From Leguminivora glycinivorella (lineage: Eukaryota; Arthropoda; Insecta; Lepidoptera; Tortricidae), in the NCBI RefSeq assembly GCF_023078275.1, contig NC_062971.1, positions 20,646,001 to 20,710,000 on the forward strand: 64,000 bases of DNA. Reading direction: 5' to 3'. Shown piece by piece: positions 23,722-35,925 of the stretch. A program made the position numbers and the translations under genes. Positions within the stretch are counted from its first letter, which is position 1. Each line of letters opens with the position of its first letter. The notes under the pieces were generated by a model. The model saw only the letters and a program-made list of their open reading frames with translations, did not search any database and was not told the origin of the DNA.

Positions 23722-23790
23722 TTAAAATAATAAATTAAATAAAAATTACAATATTGGTTATGATTCGCTCATTCCGGTAAATTTTTCCAG

Positions 23791-25074
23791 TTGTAGACAC
23801 TGGAGCCCAGGGTATTTTTTTTCATTGCATATGAAATTTATATCTTTAGCATATAAGCGATGTTTTTGGCATATGCATACCAATAGACAATACCGGATAC
23901 AGGTTGCGATTTTGATCTACCATGTCAAGTTTTTTGTAGTCGTTATAAGTGTATCATTATATAAAGTGACTGTAATAGACTAAATGAAGTGAGGTTCAGA
24001 CAGTGTTAGCCGCCAAAATTAACATTCTAAAAAAATCTTTCTAACTGTAAATACAATTTTGTAAATATTACCTAATACACAAAGATATTCAATAATCTAA
24101 TAAAGATTATGAAAGTGGATGTGAAACATCGAATTCTAAACGTAAAAATCAGTGTTAATGTTACAAATTTACTTAGAATCTAAAACGTCAGGGTAATTTG
24201 TAAATTAAAATAATAATTGTTAATTCCATCAGTTTAAGTATGTATATACAGGCTTTATTTGTTTCCAATGCTTATTTATATACAGTAAACTAATAGGTAC
24301 TTCATACTTTAAATTGGTTCTCTGTGATTATAATTTTTCATTATGTTTTGAATTCCATAAGGTATTATTAATTTTCTAGCTATCACAATCCATAGTATTA
24401 ACTAATAGTATTCTTGCATTACCTAGTGACTATTCTGTAAATTGGATTGAATGTCTAATACATAAGTATTTCTGTCAAATTGCTCTTAAGAATTCAACGT
24501 ACGGTTACAGTTAAAATGAGGAGAAAACAATAAATCATATTGTAGCTAGTAAATAAGAATAGTCGTAATTACCTACATTGTTCTTAAAATAAAGTTGATT
24601 CAGAATAAATCAATTTTCAATTATAACTTTTCCGTGTTTTAATTAAATAGTCAAATCAATTATTAATGCAAATTTGACTTGAATAAGTTTAAAGTTGGAA
24701 ATAGGTTATTTTAGTTACAAATATTTACGCGTGATTCAATTTGTAAGTAATTTAATAATAATATTGTAGGTTCGTTTTGTGGACAACTTTGCGCATCATC
24801 TTGAATTCACGAACTATAGATTCAATGTTCCGAGAACGGCATTTTCCCTGTGGTCTTGGAGAAGACTAGCTAAGTTTGACTTCAGTATCTAGTGGGAGTT
24901 TTCCGAACTACTGGACTTGTACTAGTTTATCAACTTGAAGGTTTTCATACTAGGGATGTCACAGTGTCGACACACAGCACTCGCGATGTTTAGCTTTTTA
25001 ACCGACGATATTCATTCTGACTGATGGTTCCATTTGTTTTTCGATAATACATAAGTAACATCTGTACTAATGTT
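23791..25074. other. Gene-free AT-rich region
   Basis: I see no coding, RNA or terminal-repeat signal here; many short A/T runs and AATAAA-like strings only. Confidence 0.5.
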
Positions 25075-25236
25075 CTAAATGGGAAAGTGTGTGTCTGTTT
25101 GTCTGTCCGTCTTTCACGGCAAAACGAAGACAAATTGATGTTATTTTATAAGTGGAGATAGTTGAAGAGATGGAGAGTGACATATGCTACTTTTTGTCTC
25201 TTTCTAACGCGAGCGAAGCCGCGGGCAAAAGCTAGT
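25075..25236 (-). mobile_element. Short dispersed repeat ending ACTAGCTTTTGCCCGCGGC
   Basis: Read on the - strand it begins ACTAGCTTTTGCCCGCGGCT, the same kind of start seen at 5421 on the + strand, and runs through a GACAGACAAACAGACAC tract to about 25075. About 160 bases, no coding capacity. Probably a truncated or short member of the same superfamily. Confidence 0.55.
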
Positions 25237-25331
25237 TGTATAAAAATCGTTAAATCTGATCAATGAGTCGTAGCTAGTAAAAGTTAAATTATTAAAAATA
25301 ACTGGTTACCTACTAAAAAGAACAAACAAAA

Positions 25332-25700
25332 ATGACAGGTAAGCGATGTACAGGTATAGAGGGAGGAAAATATAATTTGACTACGATAGGATATCAGTAT
25401 CAGTATGCTGTCAGTACTAGATCCCATATCCCATCCTCACGCCAAAGAAACAAAGTTCATCCTCACTTTCTGGGCACGTGGCAAACCAAGAACAAACGGG
25501 CCTCTCGCTCGTTTTTGCCCAGAACATGCAAGATGTGGTATGAGCTACCTTCTGAGGTGTTCCCCTTGCGCTATGACGTGGGTTTATTTAAGAAGCAGGT
25601 ATTTAGGGTTCTCAAAGGTCGGCAACGCATAAGTGATGTTGCTTATGTCCATGGGCGGCGATGACTTCCCATCAGGCGGCTCGTTTGCTCGTTTGCTGCC
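25332..25700 (+). pseudogene. LINE 3' end (CR1/Jockey-like C-terminus)
   Basis: The frame 25332-25664 encodes RASRSFLPRTCKMWYELP, then SEVFPLRYDVGLFKKQVF and RVLKGRQR. FLPRT-MW-LP-VFP-YD-FK is the usual C-terminal signature of insect CR1/Jockey-group reverse transcriptases. Directly after the stop is CATCAGGCGGCTCGTTTGCT, the common 3' untranslated end of such LINEs, and an A-rich end. Only the last 80 or so codons remain, as expected for 5' truncation. A related 3' end piece lies at about 48265. Confidence 0.8.
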
Positions 25701-25959
25701 CATTTCATAAAAAAAATACTTTTTAACAAAGATTTTGTTCTGGCTCGGCAACAAATGCCTCAAACTCCGTACCTACAGCATTTACAGAGGCGATATTTCA
25801 GTGTGCCTACTTATTTCAATAATCGGTTGCTCTATGAATACTATTGGGTGAGAAACTGACGCAATAGCAATACCTATAAGGTCGAGCATTTAGGTTGTAC
25901 TGAGAAGTTATTAGAGAGTGAAGGGTTTTAATGTCTATCTTATACTATTAAACGAGCAA

Positions 25960-26355
25960 TTCTTGTATATTTATTTATTTATTTATATATACCGACGATC
26001 TCGGAAACCGCTCTAACGATTTCGCTGAAATTTGTTATGGTGAAAAATCGATCTAGCGTAGCCTTAGATCCCGGAAAACGCGAATTTTCGAGTTTTCATG
26101 AGTTTTTCTTTCGCGTTTGTAAACGTAAAATATGGTCCTTAATTTCGCCGCGCGCGCATCGATTCCGCTTAGCTCAGTCGTACGAGGTCGGTCTAATGTA
26201 CGCAGATAGATCGTAGGTGTCAGGGTTTCGAATCCCGGCCAGAAATTAAGTTTTTGTTTTTTGTCTTTTTTTTTTTTTTTGTATTTATAAGTTTTTTTTT
26301 ATCCAAAGACGTGATAATATATTAAAATAGAACCGAGCGAAGCTCGGTCGCCCAG
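25960..26355 (+). mobile_element. tRNA-bearing dispersed repeat, copy 1
   Basis: Runs from the TATATACCGACGATCTCGG region to GAACCGAGCGAAGCTCGGTC, with a tRNA-like block at about 26167-26245 (TTAGCTCAGTCG A-box, GGTTTCGAATCCC B-box) followed by a T-rich tract. The same arrangement is on the - strand at 60573-61680. The tRNA-like block lies in the middle and not at the end, which is unusual for a SINE. Confidence 0.75.
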
Positions 26356-26514
26356 ATATTTATATGTAATATAATGTATACATTTGGGTTAAGACTGAAT
26401 TTGGGCAGTTCAAATGCTCTGCCTATCCCGTTTGGGGATACCGACGTGAGATTATGTGTGTAGTTGGGTTCAGAACAAATGTTCCCTAATAAAACATTTT
26501 TTTCGACTTTTTAT

Positions 26515-26645
26515 TTTACGACTTTTTCGGCTTGATTGATATACATATTTTGTTACCAGCTTTCTAGTGCTAACGGTCACTGAGATTATCCGCGGAAGGA
26601 CAGACAGACGTGGCGAAACATAAGGGTTCCTAGTTGACTAAAAAG
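26515..26645 (-). repeat. Fragment of the GGGTTCCGTAG dispersed repeat
   Basis: TGATTGATATACATATTTTG, GAGATTATCCGCGGAAGGAC and AAGGGTTCCTAGTTGACTA match the segment at about 49400-49570. A broken copy of the same family. Confidence 0.6.
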
Positions 26646-27940
26646 TTTGACAGAAATAGAGGGATGGAACTTTCTGCTACACCCACAGTACCCACACATC
26701 TGTGTCGCCAACACCTGCAAAGATTTAAAATAAAAAATACAAGGCGACAGAACACCGGGCGAGGTCAAGCCAGCGCCTCGCCGGCGGCGCTCACGGTCGA
26801 AAGGAGCCAATCGAAACCTAGTTCAATGGAAAAGTGCTCTGATAGGGTGTCCATTTATTTACCAGGTTTCTGAAAGAACAGACGTGAAATGAACTAGAAG
26901 CGTTCATGCTACATGGGTAAGTTGAAGTTATTCTCGTCGCAACAGGGGTTTATAGGAGTCAATAGAAATAAAAACGGCTACTAATGTTTATACAGTACAC
27001 GATAAGAAGAAAATCGTAAATAATAACATATATTAATGCGCCTCATGGGCCAAAATGCCAAAGTTGTGTTGCTGGTTGCTGAACAAATATCTAAGAACGA
27101 ATAATCTGGCAGGCAATCATGGTCGAGCGATACTTGCCTGCCAGAAATTATTTACACTTAGGTTTGATGTTATTATAAATAACTAATGTACTTTCTTTGA
27201 TATTATGATTTCTAAAGTGGCCTTGGAAAAACAAACTTTTGTCAAAACTATTACGGGATGTGTCATAAATATTGTACAATTAATATGTAATCGTAACAGT
27301 TGTTTCCATACACTTGCAGCATTTCACAAAATCTTATATTTTATTATAACATGTATATTGGGAGATTTCAAATAAATGACACCGTACGTCCAGATGACTA
27401 TGGTTAAATATTTTCATTTCTAAATACATGGTATTATGTTAAAACCAAATGCAGCATATATTATTAAGGTTAAGTGTGTCTATCAGTGAAATGCAACTTC
27501 ACTTCATATTTTATTCAATCTTTCAAAATAATTTATTTCTGTTGACATACATAATTAGGTCAATTAGGTGTTCTATCCAGAAACAAATGAATTGTTCCAT
27601 TATGTTTAAATATTTGTACTAAACGCTCGGCTTTATTGTGGAAATCAATATCATAAATTAAACTACAGTCCACTTAGCACGTGCTGCGGGTATGTAAATG
27701 ATAAACGGTGCCTGAGAGATTGTATTTATTTGTCAACCAGTGAGCGAAGATAATTTATTACTCTAGAATAAAAACTAAAATGTTTTTGTCTATTCATATC
27801 ATTGTTTTTCTTACAGTATTTTGGGACGGCTGCTTTTGTTTCTCGCTGCTAAGCAAAAGCGTCTCCTTTATTTCTTCGCTCAACTTAGTACCTTATTTTA
27901 TTTTATTGAACACAATAATTTATTAACATTAAATAAATGT
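26646..27940. other. Gene-free region
   Basis: A short GC-rich patch at 26750-26820 stands out; otherwise AT-rich and without recognisable features. Confidence 0.45.
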
Positions 27941-28145
27941 CATGTCATATACAAAGAAAAATTGACCAAGGACTCCAAGTGTTCCGAGCTGGAATCAAAC
28001 CAGCGTACTCCGTTTACCGGACGGATGCCTGAACCACTCGGCCATCGGTACACGAAGAAAAGAGTTGAAATTTCCAAGTATATGAGATGTCCGAAGGCTC
28101 GTGGCGCCCACTGCCATCCCTGAGGTAGAACGGTATGGTTTTTAT
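27941..28145 (-). repeat. tRNA-headed SINE (family 2)
   Basis: On the - strand: GATGGCAGTGGGCGCCACGA, then GATGGCCGAGTGGTTCAGGC (A-box TGGCCGAGTGG) and GGTTTGATTCCAGCTCGGAA (B-box), ending in an A/T-rich stretch. It resembles a tRNA with a long variable arm but lacks clean acceptor pairing, so it is a SINE head and not a working tRNA. The ORFs here are incidental. Confidence 0.65.
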
Positions 28146-28924
28146 ATGACATTTATTTAATGTTTATAGCATAATAGTAGTGTTTCACTTAGAAAATACA
28201 GGTTAAAATATTTTCTATGAAAATAATTTAATTTGTTTTTAGAAAATTCATTAATGAAAAATAATAATAATCAAATAACACATAAAATGAAAGCCTCGTC
28301 TATGTTTTTCCTTATTTGAAATTCAGAATTCTGCACACAAAACGTAATATTTCACACTTGTCTGATCTTGCTGTGTCTTTCGAAATGTGAATAATAAGCT
28401 CGCAGGTAAAGACTGCTCTGTATCATATTTTCTAAATTCAAACCCTTGTTAATGGTACCGATGCCAGCCGAGGAAGTATTTTACAACAATGTATTCCTTC
28501 TAAACTGGGTTACATAAGATGATAAGATAGATGCCAAATACCAAAATCGTTACCGCGAGGATTGGAGCACTAGCGGATTCAATACTAATGATTAAAAATT
28601 GTATGAACATTCTAGTTTCAATGTGTAAAAAAAACCTTTTTCCTAGAACCGTATTGGAACGGACATTTTGGGTTATATTATTTTAATGGTGCGATGGAGA
28701 GTTCTGTCGATTCTTAGGAAATACCTGTGAGGCCAAAATCACCAGAATTTGTGAGAATCGGAAACACAATATTTTTTCTGAAAAGGAGATCTCCATTGTC
28801 AAATCACAAAACATTTGCTTTTAGCGATTATCAACTTGTTACCGGTATATAGGGATAACAGTTTTTAAAGGATAAAATACTCTTAAGTTTGTTCCTCAGT
28901 TTATGTTTTCTTTAGAAGTCTATT
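28146..28924. other. Gene-free region
   Basis: AT-rich without recognisable coding or repeat structure. Confidence 0.45.
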
Positions 28925-29115
28925 TTATTCACACATCATTCTCTTGCCCTTATCCCAGTCACTTGGGGTCGGCGCAGCATGTCTTTCTCTTCCATACATC
29001 TCTGTCACTCGTCATCTCATCATTAACTTGTTTTAGTTCCATATCATGTCTCACACAGTCCATCCACCTCTTCTTCGGTTTTCCCCTCCCGTTACTTCCA
29101 CCACCTTCCACCAGT
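28925..29115 (-). pseudogene. RTE LINE 3' fragment
   Basis: Antisense to + strand CATTCTCTTGCCCTTATCCC and CTTGGGGTCGGCGCAGCATG, the same layout as the 3' end of the array RTE (CCCTTATCCCACGTTATGTG GGGTCGG), but diverged. On the - strand it keeps a GKPKKRWMDCV-like tail. A severely 5'-truncated copy of a related RTE. Confidence 0.7.
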
Positions 29116-30291
29116 CTATTTTATTCACACGTGAATTTTATATTTTTCTTGGCGGTGCTTTTACTTGGCGACGAAGGTATAAGTATGAAAATAGGTCCCC
29201 ACTGAAAACCAACGCCACGGATTGCCGCGGCATTATGCTGAGTGGGGATTCTATGTTTAGCGTCCAATGTTTTTATGTATGAATGAAACTATGTACTTGT
29301 TTCCACAATGTCATATATTAGGGCGTTAAATACCTACATGTATAAGCTATGTTTTTTTATTTTTTTATTTATTGAAAACAAAGATTACAGTTATACAGTT
29401 TCTAGTTTTTTCGCCATAGTTACGTTTAACGGAGAAATGAAGCACTCATTTTCAAAGTTAGTATTACCTTAAATTATATTAAAAGACTTATTTTAGTGTT
29501 AATAGATAATAATATCTTATTAATTACTAATGGCGCTTTTCATTAACGCTTTAAAAACCTGAATAAGAGTTCTAGTTGACTACGGAACCCTAAAAATACA
29601 ACATTTTATGAAGTAAGTAAATATGGTGGACACCATTCAATTTTTTTTTTTAATCGTATGTATAAGCAAAGAGGATCGAGTATACACCTCTAGAGAGTTA
29701 CCGTCGAAGTAAAATGTGTAATCACAGTGCATAGACAGCCATCTCTTGACACAGCCTTAAAACTTTTGAACCTCAGTTTTGACAATTTGGCCCATATTCT
29801 TAGGTTGATATGTTTTAAAATGTCAAATATTAATATTAGCGCCATCTTACTAGCTGAGCGTACCCCAAAGGTGTAATGCCATCTAGGCCACCGTACCTTA
29901 TTCTGTATGGTAATGAGGTAGGTTTTTTTTCTTCGACTTTATCTGTCTATACGGCTATATATGTCTTTGGTATAAGGAATACACCTAAGCCTTTTTTCAG
30001 TAAAACCTCAAGTAATAGAACTTGGTAGGATATTACGGAACGAAATATGTATGGCAACATTTTTTATGGAAAAGCCTTGATTAATTCTTGAGCTCATGGT
30101 AAAAGCGTGACTTAATATGGGCTCGCTCTGAAATTCGCCGATGCTTCCAGTTCATAATATAGGAAAATGCTCGCGTGGCTGATCTCTCCCATGATAAACG
30201 GGTTATATGTCGTTAAAAACCCAACATATATTATGCACTAAAGGAAAGCCAACAAGTTACCTTTTTTTTGTCAAATAGAATTTGTAAATTG
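29116..30291. other. Gene-free region
   Basis: AT-rich, with one short fragment at about 29572 (TAGTTGACTACGGAACCCTA) of the dispersed GGGTTCCGTAG family. No coding signal. Confidence 0.45.
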
Positions 30292-31299
30292 TAATATGGA
30301 TGGTGATAAGCAATAATGTGTCAACCCACAAAAACTAAAAAAATGAGATTTTAATGCCATGTTATAGCTGGATTTTTAAACTACTATTTGCAAAAATGAC
30401 CTTTTCATTTTGAAAATTTTTACTATCCCAAAAGTAAAAAAATAGGTTAACACAAATCCTATATCGTGTGTTGCCTGTTTTGCATTAATGTGTCAAGAAC
30501 CTTAACTTATTATAGTAATTGGCAGAAGACATATTTAAATTACAATAATGTGTTATGAGGGTTGACTCAACGATTTTTTTACACTTGACTCATTCTTGCA
30601 AAACGCAAAAAATGACATAGTTACCCACTATGAGACTTGAATGATTATTGCAAAATGATATTTTATTCGTTGTTTTATGCTACGACCCGTGTTATAAAAA
30701 ATAAGTCATTATTGTTAAATTATATTCGGGTCATAAATTGTTCGTTTTTGGTGTAAGTACCATGACACTATATTGTAAAATATAACTGTTCATATTAATT
30801 TATGTTTAAATAAGTTATGACTTAGTCCATTAGTATATTTTTGCACATGAATGGTAAATTCAGTACGAAATTGAACATTTTAAGTCATGAATATACATAT
30901 TCGTTATTATAATTTGCAAACATTTTTTACAAGTACGTGTTTATATAAAAATCTAATATAAGCTACTATTTTTTTATAATTACTAATTACATTAAGACGT
31001 GTTAATGTATGCATAAAAATATTGTTTGATTTTTGAATACTTACTGAATGGTAGTTTATTATTTTGTTAAAGATATTTTATGTTTTGTTCTTGTACAAGT
31101 CATGAGTTATTCATAATTTAAATGACTTAGTCTATTTCTTAGCGTAAAAAAATATTTTGTTGTATATTTTAGATAAGTAGTTTGTTTTTTTTTAAAGATG
31201 ATTATTTGGTTTTTGTAACGATTTTTTGTTGAAAAAGCACAGATAATTTAAATATGTGTCTAGAAATGATCATTACTCTAATAGTTAATTTATAGTATT

Positions 31300-31640
31300 T
31301 TATTCAACAGGCGTTTAAAGGAGGTCAAGAAATATGAGTGGCGTACTTTCCACGAGTATTTTGGAGTCAGTTAAACACCATTGCATACAATACTTTTACA
31401 ACGACCATGCACTTAGTTTTTAATAGTTTTTTTAAATAATTCTCGCGAAATTCACACTGTTTCCTGTATTGCAAAGGTTTGCACTGTCAGCTCAGCTGCC
31501 CAAAGCCTTCCCGCGCACGCACGCAGTATCGTTAATGCAATGCGTTGCCATGATTACAGAACCAAACAATGCGTTTTCAGTTTTTTCGATACGCACAATC
31601 CTGTAAATGACGAATAACAGTTCGGGAGTAGAAAAATCAT
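31300..31640 (+). mobile_element. Fold-back family B, copy 1
   Basis: Starts TATTTTATTCAACAGGCGTT TAAAGGAGG and ends TAACAGTTCGGGAGTAGAAA. The core has inverted GC-rich arms (CTTCCCGCGCACGCACGCAG and related). Other copies lie at 37378-38020, 40614-41215 and 55770-56650. No coding capacity. Confidence 0.7.
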
Positions 31641-31679
31641 TAAAAGGTTTGATTAATAAATAATGTATTGATTCCTACA

Positions 31680-31930
31680 TGACGACCGGTCTGGCGCAGT
31701 CGGTAGTGACCCTGCCTGCTACGCCGCGGTCCCGGGTTCGAATCCCGGTAAGGGCATTTATTTGTGTGATGAGCACAGATATTTGTTCCTGAGTCATGGA
31801 TGTTTTCTATGTATATAAGTATTTATATATTATATATATCGTTGCCTAAGTACTCACAACACAAGCCTTCTTGAGCTTACCGTGGGTCTCAGTCAATCTG
31901 TGTAAGAATGTCCTATAATATTTATTATTA
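31680..31930 (+). repeat. tRNA-headed SINE (family 1), most complete copy
   Basis: Head GACGACCGGTCTGGCGCAGT, B-box GGGTTCGAATCCC, body with GTGATGAGCACAGATATTTG and CTTACCGTGGGTCTCAGTC, ending TGTAAGAATGTCCTATAATA and an ATTATT tail. It is the reference for the other copies. Family 1 inserted inside the 30294-32372 element. Confidence 0.88.
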
Positions 31931-32372
31931 TTTTATTATTTATACCTAATAACATAAGTGACCATGACTGATATGTTACTTAACACTTATAAAGTTAAAA
32001 ATATGCATAGGTAGAGTATTTTACAATAACAATTTATGTGCTTTAACATGTTTATTTAAGACTCATAGATATTTTTAAACAATTAGCAAAAGTGGGTTAA
32101 GTATCATAACACAGTCTTGAAAAAGTTTGACGTCGTCGAACAATTCGCAATAAAAGAAAAGGGCATTATTTCGTCAAATTGAAGTTTGTTTTGAAATTAA
32201 GCTACAATAATCACTACTACTGAACGTATTATAGCTGAAAAACACAACAATCTATACAAAAAACAATTTTTTTTAAGAGAAACACAAAAAAATGAGAAAA
32301 AATCTTTAGACGCCATTTTCTCAAAATGGTTGGCGTGTGGGTTGACACATTATTGCTTATCACCATCCATAT

Positions 32373-33198
32373 TAGGTTATCTAATACAAAATTGAGAGTA
32401 ACTGGATTACACAAAAGTGAAATTATAGATAGAAAATGAGGTATGAAAAAGTTAAATTCAGGATAATATTATTTAAAAATAAATAGAAAATACGGATTTA
32501 CTTATTAACCCTTTACACCCGAGCTGATACGATCGAGAGGTTGTTAGCGGGTTGCTAACAAATAATTATCAATTTTATTAACATACATGTTCTTAAAATT
32601 CAAAATTTATTTAGCAAACCTCGATATCTTCGCTTGGAAAGGGGTAACTGTATTGGCGACATGTTTCGAATCAAAGTCGTTGATTCAGCCTCAGGGCAAG
32701 ACACGAGTACCTTACAGGCATTACTACGAGTACGACGCGGCGGATTGAACAATATCCCATCTCCATACAAAGCTTATGCAGGTGCTGCACTCCTCGGAGA
32801 TATACGAGATAGGCTTGCGACTGTGGCAAAGCGTATTTCAGCGAGACCGGAAGGAATGTCTCCAGGAGGTTGCCGGAATACACAAAAAGTGTAGATCATG
32901 GACACCAGGAATTTTGCGGTGACAGAGCAAGCGTACGATACAGGCGCGTCCCATTTCATTATACTATATATGATCGAGCGAGGTTATGTTTTGTGCCGCG
33001 CAAAGTCCTCAAGACGTTTGAAATCGGACACCGCCCTAACTTCAATAGGGACTGAGGCTGGGTGTTGCTACCGGCATGGAAGGCTGTAATATTTATAAAA
33101 ACTACAATATTCCGAGATCTATTTGTTTATCTTAAAAAAATGAAATTAACGTAGGTACGTTTAGGCCAATATTGATATTCGATTTATAATTTAACTAT
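32373..33198. other. Gene-free region with a short unrecognised open frame
   Basis: The open frame 32634-32894 (86 codons, with TSTLQALLRVRRGGLNNIPS) and overlapping frames lie in a less AT-rich patch. I recognise no domain. It might be a LINE fragment; I do not call it a gene. Confidence 0.3.
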
Positions 33199-33316
33199 GG
33201 CCTACTTACACCAACCACTTAACTCAGGGTTAGTGGGCTATCATCTGTCAAATTCCATATAAAATGGTTGGTTGACCCTCGGGTTAACCCGAAATTTTCG
33301 TTGGTGCGAGTGGCCC
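33199..33316 (+). mobile_element. MITE family C copy 1
   Basis: About 118 bases between GGCCTACTTACACCAACCAC and TTGGTGCGAGTGGCCC, with an internal GGGTTAGTGGGCTATCATC. The ends are inverted. Two related copies lie at 63500-63603 and 63634-63748. Confidence 0.75.
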
Positions 33317-33779
33317 TAAGTAATATAATTGAATACATATCACATTTTATAACTTCAACTTGCATAATCTTGTACTTTTTCAATTATTAGCTAGTGCTAG
33401 TGCTAGTTTTAAAAGATTTTTGTACTTACATAATAATATATCATTCATAACAATATTTATTTATTTTTTTCTACCGACCAACCATAGCTCTAATCAGAAA
33501 AAGGTAAAGGGAATAAAATTCAAGAATACTCCTTCATAAGAACCCTTTTCTAGGGTGCCGCCAGCCGATAGCCTAAACTAAGTTGACCGTGATAAAGATA
33601 GAAAAATCAGCTGGCCGTACACGGACTGAACTTTGTGTCTTTAGTAATCCGTGCGACATTCATTATCATAGTTCATGAAACATTATCTCTCGAAGTCAGG
33701 TAACGTATGAATGTTGATTTATTTTAAGTTTAGTCTTAGTTTATTTATTTTTGTTTTTACCACCTATAAATAAATAATA
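33317..33779. other. Gene-free region
   Basis: AT-rich; nothing recognised. Confidence 0.4.
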
Positions 33780-34083
33780 CAGTGTCATCCTTGTCCTCTT
33801 TGCGTTATCCCGGCCACGGCTCATGGGAGCCTGGGGACCGCTTTGACAACTAATCCAAAGATCTGCCATCTGACCTTCCAACCCGATTCGGTAAACTAAA
33901 CTAGACCTTATTGGAATTAGTCCGGTTTCCTCACGATGTTTTCCTTCACCGAAAAGCGACTGGCAAATGTCAAATGACATTTCGCACATAAATTCCGAAA
34001 AACTCATTGGTGCGAGCCGGCGATCGAACCCGCGACCTCCCGGAACGAAAGTCGCACGTACTTACCGCTAGGCTACCAGCAAT
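33780..34083 (-). repeat. tRNA-headed SINE (family 3)
   Basis: On the - strand: GGTAGCCTAGCGGTAAGTAC (A-box), CGCGGGTTCGATCGCCGGCT (B-box), then TTCGGAATTTATGTGCGAAA, CCTCACGATG/CATCGTGAGGAAACCGG, and a GGATAACGCAAAGAGGACAA end. A 3' fragment of the same family lies on the + strand at about 62985-63050, ending in a GATGAT tail. Probably mobilised by an RTE-type LINE, inferred from the tail. Confidence 0.8.
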
Positions 34084-35139
34084 TATATAAAGTAAGTACA
34101 TAATGATTATATCGTGAAATTTGGTATTATGAGTATTTAAACCCACTTTGGTAGTATTTATTGCGAAAGTAGTGTATATTTTAATTGAAACAATATAAAA
34201 TGAATTATCTAATAATATCTATATCGTAAAATTGAAATATCTTTGCGACCGCGTGTAAAAGCAATCAAAATGAATATCAATTTTGAAGACTAGTATTTAT
34301 TTACACTAAAAAGGTTTAACTTTATTGATTTATGGAACTTTAATGAAGTAAAACTGAAATAGAACCAATGGGACGAGTATTGAAATTCGGTCACTCGATT
34401 CTGTATCTCTATTCAATAACATCTCCACTATTAGGCATTTAAATACTACTTGTAAAATTGAAAACGATTGGTTATTACGAGTAAATTTTTGAATTCCATT
34501 TCATGTGACTAAATCAAAGGCTTGGATTTCAAAACTCAATCGTGTGTAGTTCCATTTCAGAACGAGGACTGAAATGGGGTGTATATTGACAACCTCATCT
34601 GTTGTCAGTTCCACAACTTTACTCTTTTAAAGTAGTTTAATCCCACTTACTATTTCCGCTTAGTTCCAGTTCTAGTAGCTTACAGCTTATCTCAAAAGGA
34701 CGAGCGTTGGCGGCTCAAGCGAACTTCGAATTTAACTTTGTTGGTATAAGAGATTTTTCCGAGTGGCTAAAGATGCTTTAGTATTAAATTATTAGCCGCC
34801 GGAGCCTAAATAGGGATCACATCGTTAAGTTTAATCTATATTCTAAACTGTTTAGCCGGAGATGGTGCGTTTGTTCGCAGATTATATCGGATTAAGTGTA
34901 AATGGAGGTAATTTTGGAAACGTCCTTGTCCTTGCTTAAGGCTGGTCGCAATTGGATAACCAATGAAAATTCAAGACTTCACTAACTTCACGATATTGTT
35001 GTTGTGTCCTTGTGCAATGTTAACTAAAACAAATAAACGTAAGACACGTTTCTTAAAAATAATACTTTTTTTTCTTTAAATCACGTTAGTTCTTAAATGA
35101 ATTACAGTTTGTTTGTTTTAATTTTTTCTAAGTAAGTAC
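34084..35139. other. Gene-free region
   Basis: AT-rich; no coding, RNA or terminal-repeat signal recognised. Confidence 0.45.
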
Positions 35140-35640
35140 CTCTGCGTGGCTTGCCTTCTGGCTATCCGTCCAGAGAGGAATGTTAGGGCTATGTGCTCCA
35201 GGGGTGAAAGTGAAAATTTACCTAAGACGCGAGTTGGCACAGTGGCTGGCAAGTGGCTTGACAGCCACTGGGTAGAAATCAGTGTACACCTCCTCTTGAT
35301 ACCCTTGAGCTCTCACACCGGTGTTGACCTTGAGCCATCTTAAATGTCACTTTTTGTGGGGACCCATCTTGTGGGGACGAGTCACCAACATCCTGGAAAT
35401 CATCTATCACTTTCATCCAATAGCCCATTGGATTTATTTTAGATTCCATTGCCTCTCAAATAGTCCTAACACGCTGGCGGGTGCTGCCTCTGCGTGCGTG
35501 ACACGACACGGGACACGGCCAAGGGCAGCATCCGCTCGGTGCACCCCTTACTTTTCATAAAAGTGTCAAAAGGCATCTACGTGTTGGCATCGGCTCCGCG
35601 TATGCCTCCCAAAGGTTCGAAACAACCTATGGTTTCCGTG
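35140..35640 (+). other. GC-richer block, possible LINE 3' region
   Basis: Base composition and lack of A/T runs stand out against the flanks (for example GGGACCCATCTTGTGGGGAC and GAGTGCTGCC-like stretches near 35485). Short open frames have no motif. The style is that of a LINE 3' untranslated region, but I cannot name a family. Confidence 0.3.
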
Positions 35641-35925
35641 ATGGGAAAGAAATAATAATATAGTACCTATGTATTAACCATGGCAAATAAAACCCATATT
35701 TAATTCCGATCCAATCGTTAAAATCCGAATACGCCTGTGAGCAAAGCTATTTGAAACTCCCTCAGGGTAAGGGATTGAGGCCAATTGATCGGATTCAAAA
35801 CAAGCAACTATTGTTAGGATCACGATGCCAACCCTCGAGACATGTTGACTATTCGTAAGGAAATCGTCCGAACATGCCGAGTGTGTGATGGTAGTGGTCG
35901 GACTGGAAAATTTAGGTTGCATTTC

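Larger units (their letters stand above)
22541..23790 (+). mobile_element. mariner element with complete transposase
   Basis: The left end TTGGGTTGGTAAGAAAGTAA follows a TA dinucleotide (22539-22540). The right side has GGTTATGATTCGCTCATTCC near 23757-23776, whose reverse complement shares ATGAGCGA with the left end, but no clean TTGGGTTGG terminus is seen, so the right boundary is approximate and the 3' inverted repeat looks eroded. Confidence 0.85.
30294..32372. mobile_element. TA-flanked 2.08-kb non-autonomous DNA element
   Basis: The 37 bases from 30294 (ATATGGATGGTGATAAGCAA, continuing to CAACCCACA) recur exactly inverted at 32336-32372, each bordered by TA. That is the pattern of a TA-targeting element. 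There is no transposase. Just inside the left end, variants of TAATGTGTCAA recur (30318, 30487, 30546). A fold-back element (31300-31640) and a SINE (31680-31930) sit inside, so part of the length is later insertion. Confidence 0.75.

Noticed and set aside
31680..31760. Possible tRNA gene (also at 45217, 52197, 58358, 26167, 27990 and 34020)
   Set aside because: A and B boxes are present but each is attached to a repeated SINE body and acceptor pairing is poor.
32634..32894. 86-residue frame as a small host gene
   Set aside because: No domain, no splice signals I can support, and overlapping frames of similar length in the same patch.
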